A stretch of 38,871 nt of DNA from an uncultured Pelagibacteraceae bacterium (GTDB lineage Bacteria; Pseudomonadota; Alphaproteobacteria; Pelagibacterales; Pelagibacteraceae). Of the stretch, positions 7,556-15,117 are shown one piece after another; position 1 is the stretch's first letter, and every line of letters begins with the position of its first letter. The notes beneath the pieces were generated by a model that made no database searches, was not told the DNA's origin, and saw nothing but the letters and a program-made list of their open reading frames with translations. The translations under genes were made by a program, and so were the position numbers. The stretch lies in assembly GCA_902627565.1 (NCBI GenBank), contig CACOJM010000010.1:1-38871 (forward strand), written 5' to 3'.

Positions 7556-9292
7556 ATGGCTACTAAAAGTAAGAAAAAAGCTAAGCCAAAGACCAAAAAA
7601 AGAAAAAAAAAGTTGGTCAAATCTAGAAAAAAAATTAGAACAAAAAAAAAAATCGTGACCAAAAAGTCTGCGACTAAGAAGCGTTCTAAAAAAACTAGAA
7701 AAAATAATAAGCTCAAATCAATAAATAAAACAAGAGGAGTAAAAAAAATGAGTGCAGAAGCTATGAAAGTGTCATCTGTATTAGATACTTCTCATTTGAA
7801 AGTGAAATTCCCGTTTAAAGCAAAATACGGGAACTACATTAATGGTAAGTTTGTAGAGCCAAAATCTGGAAAGTATTTTGACAATACATCTCCTATTTCA
7901 AATGAAGTGATCTGTTCGATTGCACGATCAAATGAAAAAGACGTGGATGCAGCATTAGATGCAGCACACGCAGCTTTCCCAAGTTGGGGTAAAACTTCAA
8001 TAACGGAAAGATCAAACATTCTTCTTAAAATTGCTGATGTGATTGAGAAAAATCTTAATGTATTAGCAACAGCAGAATGTTTAGATAATGGTAAGCCAAT
8101 AAGAGAATGTATGGCTGCTGATTTACCACTAGTAATAGATCATTGGAGATATTTTGCTGGAGTAATTAGAGCAGAAGAAGGTTCAGTTGCTGAAATAAGT
8201 AACAGTGAATATTCTTATCACATTCCAGAACCACTAGGTGTAGTTGGTCAGATTATACCTTGGAACTTTCCATTGTTAATGGCAACTTGGAAACTTGCTC
8301 CAGCATTAGCTGCAGGAAACTGTGTAGTGCTAAAACCAGCTGAGCAAACTCCAGCATCAATCATGTTACTTATGGAACTAATTGGAGATTTATTACCTCC
8401 AGGAGTAGTCAACGTAGTAAGTGGTTATGGTTTGGAAGCAGGTAAACCACTAGCATCATCTAAAAGAATCAAAAAGATTGCTTTTACTGGTGAAACAACA
8501 ACTGGTAGATTGATTATGCAATATGCATCTCAAAACTTAATACCAATTACGTTAGAGTTAGGTGGAAAATCTCCAAACATTTTCTTCGAAGATGTCATGG
8601 CTAAAGATGATGATTTCTTTGATAAATGTCTTGAAGGTTTTGCAATGTTCACTTTAAACCAAGGTGAAGTTTGTACTTGCCCAAGTAGAGTACTAGTTCA
8701 AGAGTCTATCTATGATAAGTTTATGGAAAAAGCTATTGCTAGAACCAAAGCTGTTAAGCAAGACAATCCTTTAAAAATGGAAACAATGATTGGTGCACAA
8801 GCATCATTAGAACAGATGGAAAAAATCAAATCTTATCTGGATTTAGGTAAGAAAGAAGGTGCCAAAGTTCTATGTGGTGGAAATGTTGCTAAAATCAATA
8901 GTGGTTTAGAAAAAGGAAATTATATTGAGCCAACTATTTTTGAAGGTGATAATTCAATGCGTATCTTCCAAGAAGAAATTTTTGGACCAGTTGTATCGGT
9001 AACTAAATTCAAAGATGAAGCAGAGGCATTAGAGATTGCTAATGATACACTTTATGGTTTAGGTGCAGGTGTTTGGACTAGAAATGGAAACATCGCATAC
9101 AGAATGGGTAGAGAAATACAAGCAGGTAGAGTTTGGACAAACTGTTATCATGCTTATCCTGCACATGCTGCATTTGGTGGATATAAACAGTCTGGTATCG
9201 GAAGAGAAACACATAAAATGATGCTTAATCATTATAGACAAGTGAAAAATCTTCACGTGTCTTATAGTGAGAAAAAATTAGGCTTCTTTTAA
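7556..9292 (+). CDS. NAD(P)-dependent aldehyde dehydrogenase (AldB/ExaC type) with Lys-rich N-terminal extension
   Basis: Oxidises aldehydes to acids. The core closely resembles E. coli AldB from residue ~85 onward, with IPWNFP, the general-base Glu in LELGGKSPN (~334), the catalytic Cys in GEVCTCPSR (373 from this start) and the C-terminal [11 protein letters not shown] block. Two in-frame starts compete. ATG 7556 gives 578 residues with a 64-residue tail containing 29 Lys and 6 Arg and no acidic residue. ATG 7748 has a strong AGGAG at 7735-7739 and gives a normal 514 residues. The frame is open across both. The DUF779 gene downstream is the usual partner of this ALDH type. Confidence 0.93.
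   Translation: MATKSKKKAKPKTKKRKKKLVKSRKKIRTKKKIVTKKSATKKRSKKTRKNNKLKSINKTRGVKKMSAEAMKVSSVLDTSHLKVKFPFKAKYGNYINGKFVEPKSGKYFDNTSPISNEVICSIARSNEKDVDAALDAAHAAFPSWGKTSITERSNILLKIADVIEKNLNVLATAECLDNGKPIRECMAADLPLVIDHWRYFAGVIRAEEGSVAEISNSEYSYHIPEPLGVVGQIIPWNFPLLMATWKLAPALAAGNCVVLKPAEQTPASIMLLMELIGDLLPPGVVNVVSGYGLEAGKPLASSKRIKKIAFTGETTTGRLIMQYASQNLIPITLELGGKSPNIFFEDVMAKDDDFFDKCLEGFAMFTLNQGEVCTCPSRVLVQESIYDKFMEKAIARTKAVKQDNPLKMETMIGAQASLEQMEKIKSYLDLGKKEGAKVLCGGNVAKINSGLEKGNYIEPTIFEGDNSMRIFQEEIFGPVVSVTKFKDEAEALEIANDTLYGLGAGVWTRNGNIAYRMGREIQAGRVWTNCYHAYPAHAAFGGYKQSGIGRETHKMMLNHYRQVKNLHVSYSEKKLGFF
7735..7739 (+). promoter_or_regulatory. Strong internal Shine-Dalgarno deciding ALDH start
   Basis: AGGAG lies 8 bp before the in-frame ATG at 7748, while the upstream ATG at 7556 has no recognisable ribosome site. 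It favours the shorter, canonical ALDH product, or production of two forms. Confidence 0.7.
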
Positions 9293-9309
9293 AAGATAAC
9301 TTATATATA

Positions 9310-9343
9310 ATGGCTCGTGAGGAATCACGGGCCATATTTTTTT
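9310..9343 (+). terminator. Rho-independent terminator after ALDH
   Basis: An 11-bp stem (9310-9320 with 9325-9335, one G-U pair), a GGAA tetraloop (9321-9324) and an A followed by seven T. The T-tract ends one base before the ATG of the DUF779 gene at 9344. Confidence 0.85.
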
Positions 9344-9697
9344 ATGAAAGTAAAAGCAACAGATTCAGCATTAAAACTAATAGAGGAGCTTAAAGCTCAA
9401 CATGGAGATGAACTATTGTTTCATCAATCAGGAGGATGTTGCGATGGTAGTGCTCCAATGTGCTATCCAAGAAACGAATATATGGTTGGGTCAAGTGATG
9501 TTAAATTAGGTGAGATTGGTGGAGTTCCTTTTTATATGAATGATGATCAGTATGAAAAATGGAAACACACTGATTTAACGATTGATGCTGTAAAAGGTAT
9601 TGGTGGAATGTTTTCTTTAGATAACGGAACAGGAAAAAGATTTTTAACAAAATCTGAAATTTGTTTAGTAGTCGATAACGATAAATCTACTAATTAA
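9344..9697 (+). CDS. DUF779-family protein
   Basis: A 117-residue cysteine-containing protein of DUF779, a family commonly encoded next to AldB/ExaC-type aldehyde dehydrogenases; its role is not established. The conserved block SGGCCDGSAPMC lies at residues 29-40. The ATG at 9344 is preferred over the GTG at 9317, because the latter lies inside the terminator hairpin and would add residues unlike the family. The start immediately follows the terminator T-tract, so expression may depend on read-through or on a promoter overlapping the hairpin (TATAAT at 9306-9311). Confidence 0.88.
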   Translation: MKVKATDSALKLIEELKAQHGDELLFHQSGGCCDGSAPMCYPRNEYMVGSSDVKLGEIGGVPFYMNDDQYEKWKHTDLTIDAVKGIGGMFSLDNGTGKRFLTKSEICLVVDNDKSTN

Positions 9698-9712
9698 TTT
9701 TGATGTCTCAAA

Positions 9713-9737
9713 GGTGGTTTTTAACCATTAGTTTTTT
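9713..9737 (+). terminator. Possible weak terminator after DUF779 gene
   Basis: A 7-bp stem with two G-U pairs (9713-9719 with 9723-9729), a TTT loop, then AG and six T. The stem is short, so termination may be partial. Confidence 0.4.
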
Positions 9738-9748
9738 AAAAATTTTCA

Positions 9749-10081
9749 ATGAGTAATAGAGTTGATGAAAAAATTTTTGAAGAAGCTCTTGATTGGATAA
9801 ACATCAATAATAAAATTGCTTTAGTTACTGTAATCAAAACTTGGGGCTCATCTCCAAGACAAGTAGGAAGCAAAATGATTGTAAATGAAAAAGGTGATTT
9901 TTCGGGCTCCATTTCAGGTGGATGTGTAGAGTCAGCTGTTGTTGGAGAATGTATTGATTTATTAAAAAAGGATAAACCCTCTAAAAAATTAGATTTTAAA
10001 GTTTCTAATCAAACAGCCTGGGATATAGGTTTAGCTTGTGGTGGTGAAATATCAGTTTATTTAGAGCAAATTAAAAAATGA
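9749..10081 (+). CDS. XdhC/CoxI-family protein, N-terminal domain only
   Basis: A 110-residue protein carrying only the CoxI/XdhC N-terminal domain: ALVTVIKTWGSSPRQVGSKM, GSISGGCVESAVV and WDIGLACGGEISVYLE. XdhC proteins bind and help sulfurate molybdenum cofactor before insertion into xanthine-dehydrogenase-family enzymes. The usual second, Rossmann-like domain is encoded by the next gene, which overlaps by 4 bp. No xanthine dehydrogenase-like gene is in the window. Confidence 0.85.
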   Translation: MSNRVDEKIFEEALDWININNKIALVTVIKTWGSSPRQVGSKMIVNEKGDFSGSISGGCVESAVVGECIDLLKKDKPSKKLDFKVSNQTAWDIGLACGGEISVYLEQIKK

Positions 10082-10758
10082 ACATAGAAATTTTAAAAAC
10101 AATTATAGATAACAAAAAAAATAATTCAGAGTTTGCAATTATTACAAATCTTATGACTGGTAACATAAGTATATTTAAAAAAGAATTACCCTTGAGTAAA
10201 AACTTAGAAAATTATTCATCTGAAATAAATGATTTTTTTAGAAATAAAAAGACAGGGATTATTGAGAATTCCGAATTATTTATAGAAACCTTTAGAAAAC
10301 CTACAAAAGTGATAGTTGTTGGCGCAGTGCATATTAGTCAGTATCTTATCGATTATATCAAAAACTTAAATTTTGAAATTAACATTATTGATCCTAGAGG
10401 ATACTTTGCCTCAAAAAAAAGATTTCCTGAAGTAAATGTAATAAACAAATGGCCTGACGAAGCTTTCAAAGAGATAGATACTAATGAGAGCACGGCGTTA
10501 ATAGCTTTAACGCATGATCCAAAAATTGATGATCCGGCATTGCAGTATGCCTTGAAGAAAAAATTTTATTACATAGGAGCTCTTGGAAGCAAAAGAACTC
10601 ATGAAAACAGATGTGCGAGATTAAAAAAGGCTGGTTTTAGTGATGAACAAATAAATTTAATTCATGGACCAATTGGGATTAAAATCGGTGGCAAATCAGC
10701 ACCTGAGATAGCTCTTTCAATTGTTTCTCAATTAGTTCTTATTACTAATAATAGATGA
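10078..10758 (+). CDS. XdhC C-terminal Rossmann-domain protein
   Basis: A 226-residue protein whose C-terminal ~150 residues match the XdhC Rossmann domain: VIVVGAVHISQYLIDY nucleotide-binding start, IDPRGYFASKKRFPE, ALTHDPKIDDPAL, YIGALGSKRTH and the closing GGKSAPEIALSIVSQLVL. The first ~70 residues are poorly conserved. The overlapping ATGA with the preceding N-domain gene suggests the two products form one functional XdhC. Its 3' end overlaps the convergent msrQ by 27 bp. Confidence 0.85.
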   Translation: MNIEILKTIIDNKKNNSEFAIITNLMTGNISIFKKELPLSKNLENYSSEINDFFRNKKTGIIENSELFIETFRKPTKVIVVGAVHISQYLIDYIKNLNFEINIIDPRGYFASKKRFPEVNVINKWPDEAFKEIDTNESTALIALTHDPKIDDPALQYALKKKFYYIGALGSKRTHENRCARLKKAGFSDEQINLIHGPIGIKIGGKSAPEIALSIVSQLVLITNNR

Positions 10759-11322
10759 GCTTGTAAATTTTAAGCGAAATAAAAAAAGAATTATAAGTAT
10801 AAGCAAAAATATTAAAGGTTTAAAAAATATAGTTTTTGATAACCAAATGTAATGGAGGACGCCAAAAATTGAAATTACATAAATTAGTCTATGAAGCTTT
10901 TTCCAATTATGTTTAAGAAGTTTAACCATTTTATCAGATGAAGTAATGGCAAGTGGTATCAAAAGAAGCCATGCCGAAAAACCAATGAAAACAAATTTTT
11001 TTTTTAATACATCATTTATTAGAGGTGGAAAATCAAATCTATAATCTAATCCAACATAACTTAACATATGTATTGAAGCATAAAAGAAAGCAAATAGACC
11101 AAGCATTCTTCTGAACTTTATCCATTCTATAGATTTTGTAATTTTTCTTAAAGGTGTCATTGAAAGAGTTAATAAAATAAAAATAAGTGTCCACTCACCA
11201 AAATGATTTATAATTCTATCAACAGGCTCTGGCCCTAATTGATCATAAAATATTTGATAAGTAATTATATAGACCGGCCAAAGTGATATTAAAAAGACAG
11301 CAGGCTTAAAATAATTTCTCAA
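10732..11322 (-). CDS. msrQ: Heme membrane subunit MsrQ (YedZ)
   Basis: A 196-residue inner-membrane b-type cytochrome with about six hydrophobic segments, which passes electrons from the quinone pool or flavins to MsrP. Family features are GEWTLIFILLTLSMTPLR, the following RRMLGLFAFFYASIHMLSY with its heme-ligand His, and KKLHRLIYVISIFGVLHY carrying two more conserved His. It lies 6 bp downstream of msrP, the standard gene order. Confidence 0.92.
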   Translation of the reverse strand: MRNYFKPAVFLISLWPVYIITYQIFYDQLGPEPVDRIINHFGEWTLIFILLTLSMTPLRKITKSIEWIKFRRMLGLFAFFYASIHMLSYVGLDYRFDFPPLINDVLKKKFVFIGFSAWLLLIPLAITSSDKMVKLLKHNWKKLHRLIYVISIFGVLHYIWLSKTIFFKPLIFLLILIILFLFRLKFTSSSIISNKN

Positions 11323-11328
11323 TTTAAT

Positions 11329-12228
11329 TTAGTAGTTCTTTTTTAAATCCATACCACTATAAAGATGAGCTACTTCATCTCCATAGCCGTTGAACATTAA
11401 AGTTTTTATCCTTGGAGCTAAAATACTTTCTCCGATAACTCTTTCTGTTTTTTGTGACCATCTTGGATGATCAACATCAGGATTTACATTTGAGTAAAAA
11501 CCATATTCTCTTGGCGAAGCATTTTTCCAAGCAGTGTTAGGCATATTTTTTGTAAGTTTAATTTTTACGATTGATTTCGCACTTTTAAATCCATATTTCC
11601 ATGGAATGAATATCCTTAAAGGTGCTCCATTTTGATTTGGTAAAGTTTTACCATATAAACCTGTCACAACAGTCGTGAGAGGATGCATAGCCTCATCCAA
11701 TCTTAAACCTTCAATGTAAGGCCAGTTTAAAACAGGATATCTCTGACCAACCATCTCCTCAGGGTTATAAACTGTTTCAAATTCAACAAACTTGGCCGTT
11801 GGTTTAATTTGAACTTTATTCAGTAATTCACTTAATGAAAAACCCAACCATGGAATTACCATTGACCAACCTTCAACACATCTAAGCTTTAAAATTCTTT
11901 CTTCAGATTTAATTGCTAAAACTTCTTCAATAGGTAGCTCTATAGATTTTTCGACCTCACCTTCAATTTTAATACTCCAAGGTCTTGTGGTAAAATTTTT
12001 TGCTCTTCTGTGAGGATCACTTTTACCAGTGCCGAATTCATAAAAGTTATTATAAGTCGTAATATCCTCGTAACTATTTGGTTCATTCAGATTACCAGCT
12101 TTAGCATTAATTAATGGAACCGTGCTTAAAGTTATTGCACCTAATCCATAGCTCATAGATTTAATGAAAGATCTTCTATCATTATAAATTTTTTCAGGAG
12201 TGATTTCTGAATATTTATATTTTTTCAT
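11329..12228 (-). CDS. msrP: Periplasmic methionine-sulfoxide reductase catalytic subunit MsrP (YedY)
   Basis: A molybdoenzyme that repairs oxidised methionine in periplasmic proteins using electrons from MsrQ. The Tat-type signal has the twin arginine at 18-19 (DRRSFIK) followed by a hydrophobic stretch and an Ala-Lys-Ala-like end. The molybdenum-ligand Cys is C117 in LRCVEGWSM, and the PNQNGAPLRIFIPWKYG block is intact. Length (299 aa) is normal. It overlaps moaE by 14 bp, so the enzyme is co-expressed with cofactor synthesis. Confidence 0.95.
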   Translation of the reverse strand: MKKYKYSEITPEKIYNDRRSFIKSMSYGLGAITLSTVPLINAKAGNLNEPNSYEDITTYNNFYEFGTGKSDPHRRAKNFTTRPWSIKIEGEVEKSIELPIEEVLAIKSEERILKLRCVEGWSMVIPWLGFSLSELLNKVQIKPTAKFVEFETVYNPEEMVGQRYPVLNWPYIEGLRLDEAMHPLTTVVTGLYGKTLPNQNGAPLRIFIPWKYGFKSAKSIVKIKLTKNMPNTAWKNASPREYGFYSNVNPDVDHPRWSQKTERVIGESILAPRIKTLMFNGYGDEVAHLYSGMDLKKNY

Positions 12229-12667
12229 TATTAATTGGATTTCCTTTTAACCAAGCACTATCTTCATTTTCGTAATGTTCTTTTTTCCATATTGGAGATC
12301 TTTTTTTAATTTCTTCAATTATATATCTTGATAGTACATAAGCTTGATCCCGATGTTTGCAAGCGACTGCGATAATTATACTTATCTCACCTAATTTTAA
12401 ATGTCCTTTGGCATGTTCAATAAATACTGCTTTATCTTTGATATTTAGTTTTTGATCTGCTTCATTGTAAATTTCTTCAAAACTTTTGATTACCATTTCG
12501 TCATGACTATCATAAGTAATTCCAGTCACTGCTTTGTTGTCATTTATATTTCTTACAGTGCCTAAAAAATAGATTGATGCTCCAAACTTAGAATCTTTTA
12601 TAAATTTTTCGGCGTTTGAATTAAGTATTTTTTCCTTTTTAGTATCTACTATTTTTGTGTGAAGCAT
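12215..12667 (-). CDS. moaE: Molybdopterin synthase catalytic subunit MoaE
   Basis: The large subunit of molybdopterin synthase, which transfers two sulfurs from thiocarboxylated MoaD to cyclic pyranopterin. At 150 residues it has the expected size. The motifs FLGTVRN, ITYDSHDEMV, the EHAKGHLKLGE block and the C-terminal KRSPIWKKEHY with the catalytic Lys are visible. It shares one base with moaD and 14 bp with msrP. Confidence 0.94.
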   Translation of the reverse strand: MLHTKIVDTKKEKILNSNAEKFIKDSKFGASIYFLGTVRNINDNKAVTGITYDSHDEMVIKSFEEIYNEADQKLNIKDKAVFIEHAKGHLKLGEISIIIAVACKHRDQAYVLSRYIIEEIKKRSPIWKKEHYENEDSAWLKGNPINNEKI

Positions 12668-12936
12668 TAACCTCCCCCGATAGGAGGTATAATACCAATC
12701 TTTTGATCTTTTGTGATTTTATAATTGTCGCTAATTATTTCATTATTTTCTGAACAAAATGATGAAGATTTTACAACTTTGATAAAGTTTTTATTACCTT
12801 GAAAATTTTTATCTATATATTTAATAATCTCATTACGTAAATCACCCATTGAAGCTTTATCTTGAACTTCAAGTTCCAAGTAATCTTTGTCACTAAAATC
12901 TCTACTAGCTCCGAATAATTCTAATTTTATTTTCAT
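12667..12936 (-). CDS. moaD: Molybdopterin synthase sulfur carrier MoaD
   Basis: An 89-residue ubiquitin-like sulfur carrier ending in IIPPIGGG, so the essential terminal Gly-Gly is present with an extra preceding Gly. It is thiocarboxylated at the last Gly and works inside MoaE. It overlaps the upstream thioesterase gene by 4 bp and moaE by one base, giving tight translational coupling. Confidence 0.93.
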   Translation of the reverse strand: MKIKLELFGASRDFSDKDYLELEVQDKASMGDLRNEIIKYIDKNFQGNKNFIKVVKSSSFCSENNEIISDNYKITKDQKIGIIPPIGGG

Positions 12937-13403
12937 TTTTTTAATTTTGGGGAAAATTTTAAGTTTTCATTATTAAATTTAGGTTTATTTCTATTAATAA
13001 AATCATCCATAATTTTGATTTTTTCTTCCTCAAATTCTGCAACTTTTCTTTCGTTGAGATCAACATATAAAGCTAGAATTTCAATTGTTGAAGCTATAAA
13101 TTTTTTCTCTTTATGTATCATTTCCATTTTATATTGAAGTCTTTTTTTATCGTGATCAAAATAAACACAATTGATATCAACTTCATCATTTAGCTGAAGT
13201 TCTTGATTATAAGTGATATAAGACTCAACAATCATAGTACTTTTTTTAGTTGTTTTTGCGGACTCTTCACCCATTTTAAAAATATTATTTAAAGTATCTG
13301 CACCATACTTATCAAAAATTAAAAGATAATATGAAACATTCATATGATCATTGTAATCAATCCAATCTTTAATTACTTTTTGAGAACTTAGATAAACGGA
13401 CAT
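12933..13403 (-). CDS. Hotdog-fold (4HBT-type) thioesterase-like protein
   Basis: A 156-residue single hotdog domain of the 4-hydroxybenzoyl-CoA/FadM-like thioesterase superfamily. The N-terminal motif WIDYNDHMNVSYYLLIFD (D16 likely catalytic or substrate-positioning) and the later YDHDKKRLQYKMEMIH-type strand pattern are typical. The substrate is unknown; related proteins cleave acyl-CoA or betainyl-CoA thioesters. Its place between moaC and moaD, with a 4-bp overlap to moaD, is odd because the Moco pathway has no known acyl-thioester hydrolysis step. Confidence 0.82.
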   Translation of the reverse strand: MSVYLSSQKVIKDWIDYNDHMNVSYYLLIFDKYGADTLNNIFKMGEESAKTTKKSTMIVESYITYNQELQLNDEVDINCVYFDHDKKRLQYKMEMIHKEKKFIASTIEILALYVDLNERKVAEFEEEKIKIMDDFINRNKPKFNNENLKFSPKLKK

Positions 13404-13409
13404 ATAAAA

Positions 13410-13955
13410 TTAGAAAATATTTTTTAGGAACTCAGGTAGACCATCTGGATTAGTCCATAATCCACTTTTTCCACCTTCCTTAATTAACAACTTGATGTTA
13501 TCAATTTTTAAATGGGGATTTACAATTTTACTCAAATCATAAATAGTTATTAATGCAGCGTTAACACCCATTATAGCTTCCATTTCGACACCTGTTTTAG
13601 CAACTGCAGATACTACACAAAAAACCTCAAGTGAATTATCTACTTCATTCATTATAATCTTAGTAGCTGTATGGTCAATTGGAAGTGGATGACATAAAGG
13701 AATTAGTTCACTTGTTTTTTTAACACCCAGTACTGCTGAAACTTCAGCTAAAGTTACAGGATCTCCTTTAGGCATCTTTTTGTTTTTAATTAAATCAAAA
13801 ACTTCTTTTCCAACATAAATTTTTCCTGATGCTAATGCTCTACGGAATGTTTCTTTTTTTGAAGAAACATCAACCATGTTAAAGGAGTTTTTTTGAAATA
13901 TTTCTTTTGCCCAATCTTTAAGCTCTTCATGATTAACAATTTTTAAATTTTTCAT
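13410..13955 (-). CDS. moaC: Cyclic pyranopterin monophosphate synthase MoaC
   Basis: Converts the MoaA product into cyclic pyranopterin monophosphate. The conserved motifs MVDVSSKKETFRRALASG, LIPLCHPLPI with its active-site His, and the GVEMEAIMGVNAALITIYD block are all present. The N-terminus has about 26 extra residues before the MVDVS motif compared with compact MoaC proteins. Its ATG directly abuts the moaA stop with no gap. Confidence 0.95.
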   Translation of the reverse strand: MKNLKIVNHEELKDWAKEIFQKNSFNMVDVSSKKETFRRALASGKIYVGKEVFDLIKNKKMPKGDPVTLAEVSAVLGVKKTSELIPLCHPLPIDHTATKIIMNEVDNSLEVFCVVSAVAKTGVEMEAIMGVNAALITIYDLSKIVNPHLKIDNIKLLIKEGGKSGLWTNPDGLPEFLKNIF

Positions 13956-14948
13956 TTAACCACCAGTTTTAGACAGATTTTTTGTTAACCCAGTTTCTCC
14001 AAGTTCAAGATAATGAGACTCTTTTTTAAATTTCATCTGTCCTAAAATTAAATCTTTAAGCTCTTCAGTTTGATCGTCTTTTTGTAACAAATGTCTTATA
14101 CTTATTCCAGTATTTCCAAATAAACAAAGTCTTAAATCGCCTTTTGATGTAATTCTTAGGCGATTACATGATTTACAAAAATCTTTTGAATATGGTGCAA
14201 TAATTCCAAACTTACCTTTGTATTCTGGATTTATATAGTTTAATGATGGACCTGCATCTTGGCCTAAGGTTTGATAAATCCATTTATTTTCATTTAAGTA
14301 ATTTTTAAATATTTTAGATGAAATATGATATCTATTAAAATAATCTAAATTATCACCGGTTTGCATTAATTCTATATATCTAAAATTTACTTTGTTGATT
14401 TTTATATATTCAGCCCATGCATCAAAATCTTTTTTATAGGAATTAACACCATTTAAAAGGACCGCATTAATTTTTATATTATTAAAATTTAAACTTTGTA
14501 AAATCTCTATACCCTCTAAAATTTCAGGCAATCTGTCATGTTTTGTAATATTTTTGAATATTTCTCTATCTAAACTATCAATACTGATATTAATTCCATC
14601 TAAACCACTATCAATTAGTAACTTTGCTTTTTGATCAAGATGATATCCGTTTGTTGTAATGACAATTTTTTTAATAGATGTTTCATTTTTTAAAATTTTT
14701 ACGATTTCATAGAAATCTTTTCTGACTGTTGGTTCTCCACCGGTTAATCTTATTTTCTGAACTCCTAATTCTGAAAATCCTTTAGCCAACCTTCTAATTT
14801 CATCTATGTTAAGAAATTTTCTATTATCACTTTTGTCAGCTTGGTATCCATTAGGCAGACAGTATCCACATTTAAAGTTGCACACCTCTGTGATGGACAT
14901 TCTGATGTAAGGAAATTTTCTACCAAAATTATCCTCTAAATGTTTCAC
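13956..14948 (-). CDS. moaA: GTP 3',8-cyclase MoaA (radical SAM)
   Basis: The radical SAM enzyme that starts Moco synthesis by rearranging GTP. The N-terminal cluster ligands are C23, C27 and C30 (CNFKCGYC); the C-terminal cluster is indicated by FCKSCNRLRIT and RLCLFG; and the protein ends in the required Gly-Gly (329-330). At 330 residues the length is normal. It is the first gene of a minus-strand run moaA-moaC-thioesterase-moaD-moaE-msrP-msrQ with gaps of at most 6 bp. Confidence 0.96.
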   Translation of the reverse strand: MKHLEDNFGRKFPYIRMSITEVCNFKCGYCLPNGYQADKSDNRKFLNIDEIRRLAKGFSELGVQKIRLTGGEPTVRKDFYEIVKILKNETSIKKIVITTNGYHLDQKAKLLIDSGLDGINISIDSLDREIFKNITKHDRLPEILEGIEILQSLNFNNIKINAVLLNGVNSYKKDFDAWAEYIKINKVNFRYIELMQTGDNLDYFNRYHISSKIFKNYLNENKWIYQTLGQDAGPSLNYINPEYKGKFGIIAPYSKDFCKSCNRLRITSKGDLRLCLFGNTGISIRHLLQKDDQTEELKDLILGQMKFKKESHYLELGETGLTKNLSKTGG

Positions 14949-15104
14949 AATATAAACTTATACTAGAATAAAAGATTTATAAATTTAAATAATATTAGAA
15001 TTTATAATAAAATTTTAAACTCAACTTAAAATTGTAAAACTAATGATTGAAAATTTATTATAATTTTACTTTTTTGTCGCACTCTTTTTTGATAGTTTTT
15101 TTCC

Positions 15105-15111
15105 GGAGGAG
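15105..15111 (+). promoter_or_regulatory. Strong Shine-Dalgarno for the sulfite dehydrogenase gene
   Basis: GGAGGAG lies 6 bp before the ATG at 15118, one of the strongest ribosome sites in a window where many genes have none. It fixes the start and predicts high translation. Confidence 0.8.
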
Positions 15112-15117
15112 ATCTTA

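Noticed and set aside
7556..7747. Lys-rich segment as a separate histone-like gene.
   Set aside because: It has no stop codon before the ALDH sequence and is in frame with it, so it cannot be an independent gene unless frameshifted; kept as an extension.
9317..9343. GTG start at 9317 for the DUF779 gene.
   Set aside because: The codons lie inside the terminator hairpin and would add residues outside the family pattern; ATG 9344 fits better.
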